From the NCBI GenBank assembly GCA_016788885.1, contig JAEURX010000075.1, positions 62,001 to 126,000 of the forward strand: a stretch of 64,000 nt of DNA, read 5' to 3'. Source of the stretch: Nitrospira sp. (GTDB lineage Bacteria > Nitrospirota > Nitrospiria > Nitrospirales > Nitrospiraceae). The first letter of the stretch is position 1. Every line of letters starts with the position of its first letter. The notes under the pieces are model-generated. The model had not been told where the DNA came from and did not search any database. It saw only the letters and a list, made by a program, of their open reading frames with translations. Below, in pieces: positions 1 through 9,513 of this stretch. A program made the translations under genes and the position numbers.

Positions 1-41
1 ATCCTTTCTCCGATCAGAGATGAGAGTCGTTGGTCGCGCCC

Positions 42-57
42 GGTTTCGAAAGAAACC
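42..57. other. small perfect hairpin with GAAA loop
   Basis: A 6-bp perfect inverted repeat, GGTTTC / GAAACC, encloses the loop GAAA. It lies about 50 bases beyond the stop of the minus-strand gene that ends at 107, so it could be a transcript 3' end structure. No T-run follows on the minus strand, so a terminator call is weak. Confidence 0.3.
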
Positions 58-106
58 TCCGGCAGAGACGCCACAGTTGATGAATGTCATGAATGAGAGA
101 ACCGGT

Positions 107-418
107 TCAGGCGCGAGAGGAATCGGGAGGGCCTCGTGATGCCCACCGCGCACGAGAGCCGTTCGAAGCGGAGTCGAACAGGATGTCATCGATCAGGGCG
201 ATGACGGAGATCGTGGCGGGGACCAACTCGGGCGCAGGCCCGAGATCTTGTCCGGCCGCACACATCCAGGAACAGACCACGGTCCCGTGCACACCGGAAT
301 CATGATGGGCGTGCTGCGACACGTGCTCCAACATATGCGGATACACAACCCCCTGCAGGGTCAGGAATACACAGACCAACAGGAGGGGCAGCGCGATGTG
401 TCGGACACGGGTCATCAT
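107..418 (-). CDS. small exported His/Cys-motif protein, paralogue of 2931-3236
   Basis: About 103 residues. I start at the ATG at 418, four bases past the stop of the thioredoxin gene, because the longer frame would overlap that gene. An N-terminal hydrophobic stretch (about residues 6-26) suggests a signal peptide or anchor. The core motif reads HAHHDSGVHG followed by CSWMCAA: clustered His and a CxxxC-like Cys pair that could bind a metal or haem-type cofactor. A second copy of the motif occurs in the gene at 2931-3236, and both proteins end with an SRxPPxS-like tail. It is the last gene of the minus-strand TonB/TlpA cluster visible here. I do not recognise the family. A metal-binding periplasmic protein is an inference. 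Confidence 0.6.
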   Translation of the reverse strand: MMTRVRHIALPLLLVCVFLTLQGVVYPHMLEHVSQHAHHDSGVHGTVVCSWMCAAGQDLGPAPELVPATISVIALIDDILFDSASNGSRARWASRGPPDSSRA

Positions 419-422
419 ACAG

Positions 423-1004
423 TTATCGCAACGTGGCCGCCTTGATCGGCGCGGCATTCTGAATTCGGCTGACGATCTCTTGAATCTTCCGCTCCGTCAG
501 CAGCCCACCCTTGATGTATTCCTGGACCACGCCCTGCTGGTCGATGAACACGCTGACCGGCAAGCCGAACACCCCGTACTGGTTGGCCACCTGATTCTCG
601 CGGTCGAGCAGCACCGGAAACGTGTGGTTGTACTGTTGAATGTGTTCGCGCACCTTGGCCTCGTCCTCCAGCTCATTGACGGCGAGCACCACGAAATCTT
701 TGTCGCGCAACTGGTCATAGACCGTCTGCATCGCCGGCATCTCGGACGTGCAGGGCTTGCACCAGGTCGCCCAAAAATTCACCAGCACGATCTTCCCCTT
801 ATATTGCTCCAAGCTGTGCGCCTTGCCATAGAGATCCGTCAGCGAAAACCCCGCGGCGGGCATGCCGGCGGCTGGTGGTCGCGCCCCCATCGCCAAGGCC
901 GAACCGGCCAGCGTTGACAGGAGCAGGGCCGTCACGATCAATTTCCTGGTCAGGCCCCAGGTGATATTCATCGATGCCCGAGCAGCCTGTCGTTGAGTAG
1001 CCAT
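423..1004 (-). CDS. TlpA-family thiol-disulfide oxidoreductase
   Basis: 193 residues. A signal anchor (about 20-38) precedes a thioredoxin-like domain with the active site W81-C82-K83-P84-C85 and a later cis-Pro region (GLPVSVFID). Such proteins reduce or rearrange disulfides in periplasmic partners, often during cytochrome c or copper-site maturation. The start at 1004 has a GGGAGA-like site upstream; an internal Met at residue 12 would give a more ordinary signal peptide. The gene lies 20 bases after the TonB-type gene and 4 bases before the small His/Cys protein, so the three are probably co-transcribed. The CxWMC motif of the neighbour is a plausible substrate, by inference. Confidence 0.9.
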   Translation of the reverse strand: MATQRQAARASMNITWGLTRKLIVTALLLSTLAGSALAMGARPPAAGMPAAGFSLTDLYGKAHSLEQYKGKIVLVNFWATWCKPCTSEMPAMQTVYDQLRDKDFVVLAVNELEDEAKVREHIQQYNHTFPVLLDRENQVANQYGVFGLPVSVFIDQQGVVQEYIKGGLLTERKIQEIVSRIQNAAPIKAATLR

Positions 1005-1024
1005 GTTGGTTCTCCCGACTCGCC

Positions 1025-2200
1025 TTACCGGTTCAGGCTGTAACTGACCGGCAGATGCAGCACGACCATCGGTGCCGTCAACTCATGTTTCATATGCAGA
1101 GGGCAGGCCCGCCGCACGGCTTCCATCGCCGCTTGATCCAACGATTCGTAGCCGGAACTTTTCACGACCTCCACGTCCTTGAGCTGGCCGTCATGACGAA
1201 TGGAGACCTTTAAGACGACTTTGCCTTCCCAACCATTCAAGCGGGCCGTGCTGGGGTAATGTCTCAACTCAATGATGCGGCGATGCAGTGATTCGGCCAA
1301 CCAGCCGTAATCGGCTTTGGCGGCGGGCCTGGCAACGGCGGCTTGAGCGACGACCTGATGTTCCTGCAATGTGGCTGGATCCGGCTCAGCAACCGCTGCC
1401 GCAACCGGCGCAGTCGGCACCACGACCGCCTCGACCGGAGCCGGGGGCGCAGAGGGAGTTTCACTGGCGGCAGCCGTCACTGGCTCGGCTACAGGCGAGG
1501 AATGCGCCGGAGTGGGTGGCGCCTCAACCGCTTCCACGGCCGGGGCGGTATGTACCACCGGTGCACTGGCCGTCATCACTGGTTCTGGCACCGTTTCCAC
1601 CACCGCCGGCGCACTGACGACGGACTGCGCCTGATAGGTCTGCGCCGTGGCTGGCGCCGCGTCCATGATCTGCTGCTCAACCACCGACGCGACTTCCCGC
1701 TGCACTTCAGTCGGCGCCGCCTGCATGACCGGCTCCGTCTTGTGAATCTCCTGCGGTTCGATGGGCTTGGCCTGCACCTGAACGACTTCCTGTTTCGGCT
1801 GTATCTGTTCCTGCGGACGCACCGTTTCGACCACGGGCTGCGCGTCACGCTGAACCGCTTGCGGGAGCACTCTGGTTTCCACCTGCCGCTGCACCGGCTG
1901 AGGCGGCGGCTCCACCGCACGAACCGGTTGCGGTCGGGGCTTCTCCGGCGTCGGCGCAGGCGGTTGGACTTGAGGAACGGGGGCCGGGGCCGGCGCAGGG
2001 TCTTCCTGACGCACCACTTCACGCGGCGGCTCGACGAGCGCGACATCCCACTTGAACGGTTCCTTCTCCACCATGACGGCCATCTTCGGCATGAGACCCA
2101 ATGCCACCAGCGCAAGGCAGGCATGCAAGACCAGCGAGGCCCCCCAGCCTGTGACGGATTGGTTTGGGTGTCCTGAATGCGCGACCGAGAGATGCTCCAT
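1025..2200 (-). CDS. TonB-family energy transducer
   Basis: 391 residues. A short cytoplasmic N-terminus leads into one membrane helix (about 20-42). Next comes a long Pro/Ala/Val/Glu/Gln-rich periplasmic spacer (about 55-290), then a TonB C-terminal domain with the landmarks YPSTARLNGWEGKVVLKVSI and SSGYESLDQAA. It would couple proton motive force, with ExbB and ExbD, to an outer-membrane receptor; neither ExbBD nor a receptor is in the window. The C-terminus is flanked by a secreted protein (2236-2697) and a thioredoxin, on the same strand with short gaps. The spacer is longer than in E. coli TonB, suggesting a wide periplasmic reach. Confidence 0.9.
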   Translation of the reverse strand: MEHLSVAHSGHPNQSVTGWGASLVLHACLALVALGLMPKMAVMVEKEPFKWDVALVEPPREVVRQEDPAPAPAPVPQVQPPAPTPEKPRPQPVRAVEPPPQPVQRQVETRVLPQAVQRDAQPVVETVRPQEQIQPKQEVVQVQAKPIEPQEIHKTEPVMQAAPTEVQREVASVVEQQIMDAAPATAQTYQAQSVVSAPAVVETVPEPVMTASAPVVHTAPAVEAVEAPPTPAHSSPVAEPVTAAASETPSAPPAPVEAVVVPTAPVAAAVAEPDPATLQEHQVVAQAAVARPAAKADYGWLAESLHRRIIELRHYPSTARLNGWEGKVVLKVSIRHDGQLKDVEVVKSSGYESLDQAAMEAVRRACPLHMKHELTAPMVVLHLPVSYSLNR

Positions 2201-2235
2201 GGAAACGGCCCCTTTCGACAGGATGCGTTCCGACC

Positions 2236-2697
2236 TTACTTGAAGACCACCTTGGAAAGTGAACCGATCGGGATTTCGACCTGCCCGAAATCGGACTCAC
2301 CCTTAAAGCTCCCATTGACCGCGGGGACAAATTCCCCGCTCTTTCCATTGGCCAAAGTCACCGTCATCGCCGGGGCCGCCTTGTCGGCGCCTGGCTTCAT
2401 GTCTATCTGCTTGATCTGATCGAACTTGATGTTGACCGTCGCCGTGCCACGCTTGGACGGCAAATGGCGCAATTCATGCGGGACGAACGAGGTCTCGCTC
2501 ATCTTTTCTTCCCAATAAAAAATCCCGTTCTTCAATTCCGTCTCGACCCCCTGGGCATCGGTCACCGCAAGGGTAAACGCCTTCTCAGCCTTGGCATCGA
2601 CAGCGGAAGCGATGGGCGCAGACACCAGCACCGCCAACCCCGCGAGTCCGTACACCGCCATCCGCACTATCCACTGATTCACCTGCATCGTCATCAC
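2236..2697 (-). CDS. secreted protein of unknown function
   Basis: 153 residues with a clear signal peptide (about 10-33, ending IASAVDA). The mature part is predicted to be rich in beta strands, with alternating hydrophobic and charged residues and no Cys or recognised motif. It starts 35 bases upstream of the TonB-type gene on the same strand, so a periplasmic role linked to that transport system is likely. I do not recognise the family. The 233 bases upstream (2698-2930) hold no gene that I can support. Confidence 0.6.
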   Translation of the reverse strand: MMTMQVNQWIVRMAVYGLAGLAVLVSAPIASAVDAKAEKAFTLAVTDAQGVETELKNGIFYWEEKMSETSFVPHELRHLPSKRGTATVNIKFDQIKQIDMKPGADKAAPAMTVTLANGKSGEFVPAVNGSFKGESDFGQVEIPIGSLSKVVFK

Positions 2698-2930
2698 TCC
2701 TTCACTCCCTCAAACAGGAAATGGCCTCACCTCTGGTCGCCACTGGCATTAGGAATGGATCCCCGCAGGGCCTGTGATCAACACGACCACGACCGGAGCA
2801 TGTCGCCCCTCCGCTCAACAACAATGTAAAGATGGCCTGCACCCAGAGCATGCGAGACACCTCGCCTCTTTGCTCATTCACGCTCTACGACAACCAGTCG
2901 CGGAGCATCTAGGGACAACGGGGACGTGAT

Positions 2931-3236
2931 TTAGGCGGACAGGGGTGGCGCGCGAGACTGGCAGAGGGAACCTGATTGGGAGGACAGCAGTTGGTCGGAA
3001 GAAAAACTGAGGTCGCCGGACAAAGCCAGCAGATGGGCTGCATGAACGGGGGTCGCAACGTCAACCCCGGCAGTCGCACACATCCAGGCACAAATACCTG
3101 ATCCATGCATGCCGGCATCGTGATGGGCCGCGTGCTGGAGTTCATGTGCCACGGCACTACCGGTCGTCACCGCCAAGAGGGCGATGACGGCGAAGGCGAC
3201 AACCCACACAATGCCTTTGAAGCTGGAACTTCGCAT
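2931..3236 (-). CDS. small exported His/Cys-motif protein, paralogue of 107-418
   Basis: About 101 residues from the ATG at 3236, which is chosen because the signal-like hydrophobic helix (about 7-28) then begins near the N-terminus. The mature part carries HAAHHDAGMHG followed by CAWMCAT, matching the first copy in order and spacing. Conserved between the two are the HHD core, GxHG, the CxWMCA pair and an SRxPPxS-like tail. The remaining sequence differs, so these are diverged paralogues rather than a recent duplication. It lies between the TPR gene and the secreted protein of the same cluster. A periplasmic metal-binding or haem-related role is an inference; the family is unknown to me. Confidence 0.6.
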   Translation of the reverse strand: MRSSSFKGIVWVVAFAVIALLAVTTGSAVAHELQHAAHHDAGMHGSGICAWMCATAGVDVATPVHAAHLLALSGDLSFSSDQLLSSQSGSLCQSRAPPLSA

Positions 3237-3332
3237 ATGACAAAGACCGAAACCTGGCGGCATGCTAACAAACTCGTCGCGGGAGCGTCAACGCAACTTT
3301 TCACCCCTGACGGGCCATTCGGCCGGGGCCGG

Positions 3333-4427
3333 CTAGGGCCCTCCCAAACCGATGATCCGCTCGACCCGTTCATCGCGCCCGCCAAGGTCTCGATAGCGCC
3401 GATATTGGGCCAACGCCCGCCCCATGTCCTTGCGATGAAGCTCGTAAAACACCCCGAGGTTATAATGGGCCTCGGCCGAATTCGGCTTCAGCGCCACGGC
3501 CCGCTCATACTCCCGTTCGGCTTCCTCCAAACGATTCAGGCTGGTGTAGACCATTCCGAGATTCAGGTGGGCCTCGGCGTACTCCGGACGATACCGAAGG
3601 ACCTCCAGAAACTCCCGCTCGGCTTCGGCAAGCACCCCCTGACTCCTATAGACGAAGGCGAGATTGTAATGGGCGTCGACCAAATCGGCTTTCACCGCAA
3701 TGGCCTCTTTCAGAGCGGCCGCGGCGGCATTCAAATCGTTGCCCCGCTCCGCGAGGCGCCCGAGCAAATACCAGGCATCGGCATGTTTGGGATTCGCCTG
3801 CGTCAAACGAGACAAATAGTCGCGAGCCTGCCTGAGATCGCCCTGGCTCTCATGGAGGCTCGCCAGATGATACAGGGCCTCGGCATGGTCGGGGCGCACG
3901 CGGAGGAGCGCCTGGTACATCTTCACGGCATTGGCGCGATCGTGGCGCTCTTCGTACAGCCGGGCTAAATCCAGATGCGCTTCTTCATTTCCCGGTGCGA
4001 TGTCCAGCACCTGCCGCAACACCTGCTCCGCCTCGTCGCCCCGCCCCTGTGCAAGATAGACATCGGCCAGATCGTTTAAGATCTCGGCCGAGGGTGCCCC
4101 GTATTTCAAAGACTGTTTGTAGGCTTGTATCGCTTCTTCCGGGTTGCGCTTGCTCTGAAAATAGACCAGTCCCAGGACATGGTAGGCTTCGGCAAGCCGA
4201 GGATTTTGCGCCAATGCTTTTTTCAGCGCCTCGATTGCGCCATCCGCATTGCCTTCTCGAAACAACGTCACACCCCGCTCATAGCTCCGGCGGGCTGCAT
4301 CCGGCGAGGGGGACGAAGTCGACCAGGCTTCAGGGGGAGAAGCGACGAGCACGAGCAGGTAACCGAGCAGGAGGCTCGTGAGGAGATGACGCGAACCGCT
4401 AGGCCCTTGCCGCATCACAATCCGCAA
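3333..4427 (-). CDS. exported TPR-repeat protein
   Basis: 364 residues. A signal peptide or anchor (about 13-36) is followed by roughly nine tandem tetratricopeptide repeats (about 45-355), seen as recurring AEAHxNLGxVY and ALxxxPxxAEA patterns spaced 34 residues apart. TPR arrays are protein-binding scaffolds, here probably periplasmic. It is the first gene of the minus-strand cluster and is divergent from secA. An internal ATG at residue 5 is an alternative start. No enzymatic domain is visible. Confidence 0.85.
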   Translation of the reverse strand: MRIVMRQGPSGSRHLLTSLLLGYLLVLVASPPEAWSTSSPSPDAARRSYERGVTLFREGNADGAIEALKKALAQNPRLAEAYHVLGLVYFQSKRNPEEAIQAYKQSLKYGAPSAEILNDLADVYLAQGRGDEAEQVLRQVLDIAPGNEEAHLDLARLYEERHDRANAVKMYQALLRVRPDHAEALYHLASLHESQGDLRQARDYLSRLTQANPKHADAWYLLGRLAERGNDLNAAAAALKEAIAVKADLVDAHYNLAFVYRSQGVLAEAEREFLEVLRYRPEYAEAHLNLGMVYTSLNRLEEAEREYERAVALKPNSAEAHYNLGVFYELHRKDMGRALAQYRRYRDLGGRDERVERIIGLGGP

Positions 4428-4595
4428 TCGAATCCGTGGGTGACTTCGACGAGAGAGTCGCCGAAGTGGTGCGCCCCACTATAGAGAGCAGTACTTCCGA
4501 AAGCAACGACGTCACCGCGCATTTTTCCTCTGCACCATGAAGAGAGAGTTGAGTCCCTTGGCGCTGTTTCGGTAGGATTCCCCTTTCGATTCCTG

Positions 4596-4601
4596 TATAC
4601 T
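4596..4601 (+). promoter_or_regulatory. candidate -10 box for secA
   Basis: TATACT lies 49 bases before the secA ATG in the 222-bp divergent spacer. No good -35 lies 16-18 bases upstream, so the call rests on the -10 only. Confidence 0.35.
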
Positions 4602-4649
4602 CCGCCCCCGAGCCCATGAGCCGGCTCACGAGAACAAAGGTACGCCTGC

Positions 4650-7355
4650 ATGCTGACCCAAGCCCTCAACATCATCTTCGGCAGTAAAAACGACCGTGAG
4701 ATCAAGGCCTTGCGTCCGATCGTCGAACGCATCAATGGCCTCGAATCGAGCCTCACGCCCTTATCGGATCAAGCCCTGGCCGACAAAACGCAAGAGTTCA
4801 AGAAGCGTCTCGACGACGGGGAAACGCTCGACGACATTCTGCCCGAAGCCTTCGCGGTATGCCGGGAGATGTCCCGTCGCCGGCTCAATATGCGGCATTT
4901 CGACGTGCAGTTGATCGGCGGCATGATTTTGAACAAGGGCCGAATCGCCGAAATGAAGACCGGGGAAGGAAAAACCCTGGTGGCCACCCTCCCGCTCTAT
5001 CTCAATGCGTTGGAAGGGAAGGGCGCCCATCTCGTCACCGTCAACGATTACCTGGCTAAACGCGACGCCTCGTGGATGGCCCAGCTCTATCATGCGCTCG
5101 GCCTGTCCGTCGGGATCATTCAGCACGATGCCTCATTTTTTTACGACCCGACCTATGAAGCCGCGGACAAACGGCTCCAACACTTGAGGCCCTGCACCAG
5201 GCACGAGGCCTATCGCGCGGACATCACCTACGGGACGAACAACGAATACGGATTCGATTACCTCCGCGACAACCTGATCGTCAGCGACCTCAGCCAATGT
5301 GTCCAGCGCCCACTCCACTTTGCCATCGTGGACGAAGTCGACAGCATCCTGATCGACGAAGCGCGCACACCGCTGATCATATCCGGCCCGACCGATCAGA
5401 CCACCGACCTGTACTACCGGATCAATTCCATCATTCCGCAACTCAAGCCGGAGCACGACTACACCATTGAGGAAAAGACCAAGACTGCCTCGCTCACGGA
5501 AGAGGGGAACGTCCGGGTCGAAAAGTTGCTGGGCGTAGACAACCTCTACGACCTGCAACACATGGATTTGGTGCACCATGTCGTCAAAGCGCTCCAGGCC
5601 TATTCACTCTACAAGCGCGACGTCGACTATGTGGTGAAGGACGGCGAAGTCATCATCGTCGACGAGTTTACCGGCCGGTTGATGCCGGGTCGTCGCTGGA
5701 GCGACGGACTCCATCAGGCGGTGGAAGCCAAGGAAGGCGTCAAAATCGCCAATGAGAACCAGACGTTGGCCTCAGTCACCTTCCAAAACTATTTCCGCAT
5801 GTACAAGAAACTGGCGGGCATGACCGGCACCGCCGACACGGAAGCGGGCGAGTTCGCCAAGATCTACAATCTGGACGTCAACGTGGTCCCGACCAACCGG
5901 GCTATGATCCGCAAAGACTACGCCGACGTCGTCTTCCGTACGGAAAAAGAAAAATTCACCGCCATCGTCGAAGAGATCAAAGACTGCCACGAGCGCGGGC
6001 AACCGGTGCTGGTCGGTACGATCTCGATCGAAAAATCCGAACGCCTGGCCGGGTATTTGGGCCGCAACGGCATCAAGCACAACGTGCTGAACGCTAAATT
6101 CCATGAGAAGGAAGCGGAAATCATCGCCCAGGCAGGACGCAAGGGCGCGGTCACCATCGCCACCAACATGGCCGGCCGTGGTACCGATATTCTCCTGGGC
6201 GGCAACGCCGATTTCCTCTTCAAGCGCGTGCTCTATCAGGACGACACTCTCACGGAGGAGCGGAAGCAGCAGATCCTGGAACAGATCAAAACCGAGTGCG
6301 AAAGGGACAAACAGGAAGTCGTCGCCTCAGGGGGTCTGCACATCCTCGGCACGGAGCGCCACGAAAGCCGCCGGATCGACAACCAGCTCCGCGGCCGCGC
6401 CGGACGTCAAGGCGACCCTGGCTCCTCGCGTTTCTACCTGTCCCTCGAAGACGATTTGATGCGCATCTTTGCCTCCGAGCGCGTCTCGCAGATGATGCTG
6501 AAGCTCGGGATGGAGGAAGGCATACCGATCGAACATGGCATGGTCACACGTGCCATTGCCAACGCTCAGAAAAAAGTCGAGGCGCACAACTTCGAAGTCC
6601 GTAAACAGCTCCTCGAATACGACGACGTGATGAATAAACAGCGGGAAGTGATCTACCAGCACCGCCACGCCGTGTTGGCCGGTGAGCACATCCAGCAAGA
6701 TATTCACGACATGATGAAGGATCTCGTCAACGCCTTCGTCGACACCTATTGTCCGGTCGATCAATACCAGGAAGAATGGGATTTCAACGGCCTCGGAGAA
6801 GCCTTGCAGGGCCAGTTCGCGCTCGACATCACTCAAGGCAAGGGCAGCGTGGCCGACCACTTCAAGGATGTCGGCCGAGATGCGCTGATCGACGAAATCC
6901 AAACCCAGGTTCGCCGCGCCTACGACCAGAAAGAGCAGGAACTCAGCGTTGAACTCATGCGGTACCTGGAAAAGATGCTGCTCCTGCAAGTGATCGACCA
7001 CCATTGGAAGGATCACCTGCTCGGCATGGACCACCTGCGGGACGGTATCGGCCTGCGGGGGTATGGGCAGAAGGACCCGTTGATCGAGTACAAGCGAGAA
7101 GGCTTCGACATGTTCTCCTCCATGATGGAGCGCATCAAGTCCGATGTGCTGGAGCGCATGTTCCGGGTCCAAGCCGTCCGGGGCGAGCAACCACCCCCGC
7201 CGGCTCCTGAACCGACGCCGCCGCCACACATGGTACTCAACCGCAGCGACGAACCGGCCACCCAAACCGTCCAGAGCCAGGCGGACAAGACCGGCCGCAA
7301 CGATCCCTGCCCCTGCGGAAGCGGAAAAAAATTCAAGAAGTGCCACGGGGCATAA
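4650..7355 (+). CDS. secA: preprotein translocase ATPase SecA
   Basis: 901 residues, the usual size. SecA drives unfolded preproteins through SecYEG by ATP hydrolysis. Walker A is M102-K-T-G-E-G-K-T109. The DEVD Walker B box sits in [17 protein letters not shown], followed by the preprotein cross-linking domain, the second nucleotide-binding fold ([19 protein letters not shown]) and the helical wing and scaffold. The C-terminus is a Pro-rich linker plus the zinc-binding SEC-C tail [14 protein letters not shown], which in other species binds SecB and phospholipid. It stands alone between divergent neighbours and is followed by a 402-bp non-coding stretch. Confidence 0.99.
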   Translation: MLTQALNIIFGSKNDREIKALRPIVERINGLESSLTPLSDQALADKTQEFKKRLDDGETLDDILPEAFAVCREMSRRRLNMRHFDVQLIGGMILNKGRIAEMKTGEGKTLVATLPLYLNALEGKGAHLVTVNDYLAKRDASWMAQLYHALGLSVGIIQHDASFFYDPTYEAADKRLQHLRPCTRHEAYRADITYGTNNEYGFDYLRDNLIVSDLSQCVQRPLHFAIVDEVDSILIDEARTPLIISGPTDQTTDLYYRINSIIPQLKPEHDYTIEEKTKTASLTEEGNVRVEKLLGVDNLYDLQHMDLVHHVVKALQAYSLYKRDVDYVVKDGEVIIVDEFTGRLMPGRRWSDGLHQAVEAKEGVKIANENQTLASVTFQNYFRMYKKLAGMTGTADTEAGEFAKIYNLDVNVVPTNRAMIRKDYADVVFRTEKEKFTAIVEEIKDCHERGQPVLVGTISIEKSERLAGYLGRNGIKHNVLNAKFHEKEAEIIAQAGRKGAVTIATNMAGRGTDILLGGNADFLFKRVLYQDDTLTEERKQQILEQIKTECERDKQEVVASGGLHILGTERHESRRIDNQLRGRAGRQGDPGSSRFYLSLEDDLMRIFASERVSQMMLKLGMEEGIPIEHGMVTRAIANAQKKVEAHNFEVRKQLLEYDDVMNKQREVIYQHRHAVLAGEHIQQDIHDMMKDLVNAFVDTYCPVDQYQEEWDFNGLGEALQGQFALDITQGKGSVADHFKDVGRDALIDEIQTQVRRAYDQKEQELSVELMRYLEKMLLLQVIDHHWKDHLLGMDHLRDGIGLRGYGQKDPLIEYKREGFDMFSSMMERIKSDVLERMFRVQAVRGEQPPPPAPEPTPPPHMVLNRSDEPATQTVQSQADKTGRNDPCPCGSGKKFKKCHGA

Positions 7356-7757
7356 CGAGAGGCGAAACCACACTGCGTCGCTTCGCGCGGAAGTTCGGCC
7401 GGCCTATGCCTCGCTCGCCTCACGATGCAACTTGTTCCTCCTTCCTGCAAAAAATCACAATAGGTACTGAAGGGGCAACAACGGTCTCCCCATTTCATTA
7501 TTCTCTTCATTTGGAGGAAGACCAGGTGGCCTCCATCCGCGCGCAGCGGAAGGGACCCGCTCGGGGATAGGTGGAGCGAGCACGCTGGGGCTGTTCGCCG
7601 TGACAGGACCCGCACCATTCCTCCCTTTTCGCCTTGACTTGCCGCAGAGCCAGCGGCTAATCTAACCCACTCTTTTCCCTAGAGAATCCGGTAGGAGAGC
7701 TGTTTCGCGCGACGGCGCCTGAAACAGGAGTCGACTACCGACAAGCGTGGTGTCACT
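7356..7757. other. 402-bp intergenic region between secA and the nuo operon
   Basis: No convincing gene in either strand. The right part holds a good promoter (7634-7663) for the methyltransferase/nuo transcript. The rest has no T-run terminator that I can see after secA and no strong hairpin. Confidence 0.6.
7634..7663 (+). promoter_or_regulatory. sigma-70 type promoter for the methyltransferase-nuo operon
   Basis: TTGACT (7634-7639) and TAATCT (7658-7663) are separated by 18 bases. Transcription would start near 7670, leaving a leader of about 88 bases before the TTG start at 7758. Confidence 0.6.
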
Positions 7758-9002
7758 TTGAGCACTGGGCATCCTCAACTCCTGGCGAATATCAAGGCTG
7801 AAATCGCGGCCATGGGTCCGATTTCGTTCGCTCGTTTCATGGAGCTCGCCCTCTATCATCCCCAATACGGCTATTACGTCAGACCCGTCGACGATCCAAC
7901 ACAAGAACGGATCGGATGGTCGGGTGATTTCTATACGAGTTCCGACGTACATCCCATTCTCGGACAGGCCCTGGCCAAACAAGCCCAGCAACTCGATGCC
8001 TGCCTTGGTCATCCGAATCCATTCACCGTGGTAGAGATGGGGCCGGGAAAGGGACTGCTGGCGCGCGATTTTCTGGCGGCCTGCCAACAGGCTCCCGCAA
8101 ACCTCGGTGCACGCCTTCGATATATCCTCATCGAACGCAGCGCATCGATGCGCGCACAGCAGCAGCAGGCGATCGGGCCGTGGGTCGACCAGACCGGTCG
8201 TGTCGCGTGGGTGGATCGACTGGAAGATCTTCCTCCCGACAGCGTCACCGGCCTCTTCTTCTCCAATGAGCTGGTCGACGCGTTTCCCGTCCATCGGCTC
8301 GCGGTGATCGACGGTCGCCCACAGGAACTCTACGTGGATGTGCGTGATGGTCGATTCACAGAGGTCTATCGTCCGCTCTCAGACGAACTCGCGTCCTACT
8401 TGCGTGAAGGCGCCATCAGCCTGCCGGACGGCTATCGGACGGAAATCAACCTTGGCGCAGTCCACTGGATGAAACAAGTCGCGGAGGTCATGAACCGTGG
8501 GGCCGTCCTGACGATTGATTACGGCCATACAGCTGAAGACCTCTATGGGCCCGAGCGCAAGAACGGCACGTTCCTCTGCTATTACAGCCAGACGACCTCG
8601 GAAGATGCGTACGACCGAGTTGGAATGCAGGACATGACCGCTCATGTAGATTTCACCGCTCTGGCGCGTGTAGGCCAACAAGCCGGTCTTGAGGTCACGG
8701 GGTTCACGAATCAGATGAGTTTCCTGATCGGCCTTGGCGCCGAGCAATTCCTGGACTCCCTCGAGCCAGAATCCGCGGAGTTTTACGCTGCCATTCACCT
8801 GTTGCGGCCGGACGGCATGGGCCGAACCTTCAAGGTTCTGGTCCAACATAAGGGAATGGCCACGCCGGAGTTGGACGGGCTGAAATTCAAACCCTTCTTC
8901 GGATCGATTTTGAACACGAACGGGGCGTCATCCGTCAATCGTCAGACGTCAGCCGACGTTTCACGAACGACACGTCACACGTCACAGGTCTGTCATGGGT
9001 AG
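7758..9002 (+). CDS. MidA/NDUFAF7-type SAM-dependent methyltransferase (COG1565 type)
   Basis: 414 residues starting at TTG. The next in-frame ATG (7812) would remove the helix before the family landmark GPISFARFMELALY, so I prefer the TTG. Other landmarks are HPQYGYYV, GDFYTSSDVHPILG, the SAM-binding VVEMGPGKGLLARD and FSNELVDAFPVHR. The mitochondrial homologue NDUFAF7 dimethylates Arg85 of NDUFS2, the NuoD homologue, during complex I assembly. Here the gene overlaps nuoA by 8 bases and shares its promoter, which supports a complex I assembly role. The last 25 or so residues look unrelated to the family and are encoded by a TTCACGA-type spacer repeat, so the C-terminal tail is probably a repeat-derived extension. 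Confidence 0.9.
   Translation: MSTGHPQLLANIKAEIAAMGPISFARFMELALYHPQYGYYVRPVDDPTQERIGWSGDFYTSSDVHPILGQALAKQAQQLDACLGHPNPFTVVEMGPGKGLLARDFLAACQQAPANLGARLRYILIERSASMRAQQQQAIGPWVDQTGRVAWVDRLEDLPPDSVTGLFFSNELVDAFPVHRLAVIDGRPQELYVDVRDGRFTEVYRPLSDELASYLREGAISLPDGYRTEINLGAVHWMKQVAEVMNRGAVLTIDYGHTAEDLYGPERKNGTFLCYYSQTTSEDAYDRVGMQDMTAHVDFTALARVGQQAGLEVTGFTNQMSFLIGLGAEQFLDSLEPESAEFYAAIHLLRPDGMGRTFKVLVQHKGMATPELDGLKFKPFFGSILNTNGASSVNRQTSADVSRTTRHTSQVCHG
8955..8971 (+). repeat. TTCACGA-type dispersed element, inside the methyltransferase 3' end
   Basis: The core GACGTTTCACGAACGAC matches the element at 28644-28659 closely and resembles those in the nuoE-F and nuoF-G spacers. Here it is read as codons of the last residues of the methyltransferase. 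Confidence 0.45.
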
Positions 9003-9366
9003 CGAAGCGGCGCCGCTGAATTACATCCCGATCCTGATTTTTATCGTGATCGCTTTTGCCTTCGGCGCGGTGCAGATTCTCCTTGGGCGCATCGTCAGGC
9101 CGAGTCGGCCCTATCGAGCCAAACTCGCGCCCTACGAGAGCGGCAGCCCGCTCTTTTCCGACGCGAAGGTGCAGTTCCCGATCCGGTACTACATCATTGC
9201 GATGCTCTTCGTGATCTTCGACATCGAGATCGTCTTTATGTTCCCTTGGGCGGTCGCGTTCAAAAAATTGGGCCTGGTGGGATTGGCCGAGATGGTGGTC
9301 TTCATCGCGATCCTGATCGTCGGGTTCTGGTATGCGTGGAAAAAAGGGGCGCTCGAATGGGACTGA
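8995..9366 (+). CDS. nuoA: NADH-quinone oxidoreductase subunit A
   Basis: 123 residues, three membrane helices (about 8-30, 62-85, 93-115). The conserved loop YESGSPLFSDAKVQFPIRYY and the FDIEIVFMFPWA segment identify NuoA, a small proton-channel subunit at the hydrophilic/membrane junction. Its ATG lies inside the end of the methyltransferase gene, so translation is probably coupled. It opens the 13-ORF complex I operon. Confidence 0.97.
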   Translation: MGSEAAPLNYIPILIFIVIAFAFGAVQILLGRIVRPSRPYRAKLAPYESGSPLFSDAKVQFPIRYYIIAMLFVIFDIEIVFMFPWAVAFKKLGLVGLAEMVVFIAILIVGFWYAWKKGALEWD

Positions 9367-9513
9367 GTATGGGAGCTAGGGTGAGCAGCCTGGCCGCCTC
9401 TGTCGCTTACGGAACGCGCGGCCTCAGAAGCCCCTCGTTCGACGCGTGCAATCAGAGGCGGTCAGACCGCTCATTCTCCTTCTCGCGAGAGAAAATAGGA
9501 AAGTGAGAGGACT

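Noticed and set aside
3105-3968. 287-codon plus-strand frame opposite the TPR gene
   Set aside because: The TPR repeats on the minus strand are unmistakable; the plus frame is low-complexity mirror sequence.
6327-7373. 348-codon open frame antisense to secA
   Set aside because: Opposite a well-conserved gene and without domain support.
7356-7757. RNA gene or riboswitch upstream of the nuo operon
   Set aside because: No tRNA-like cloverleaf or known riboswitch core could be recognised; only a promoter is supported.
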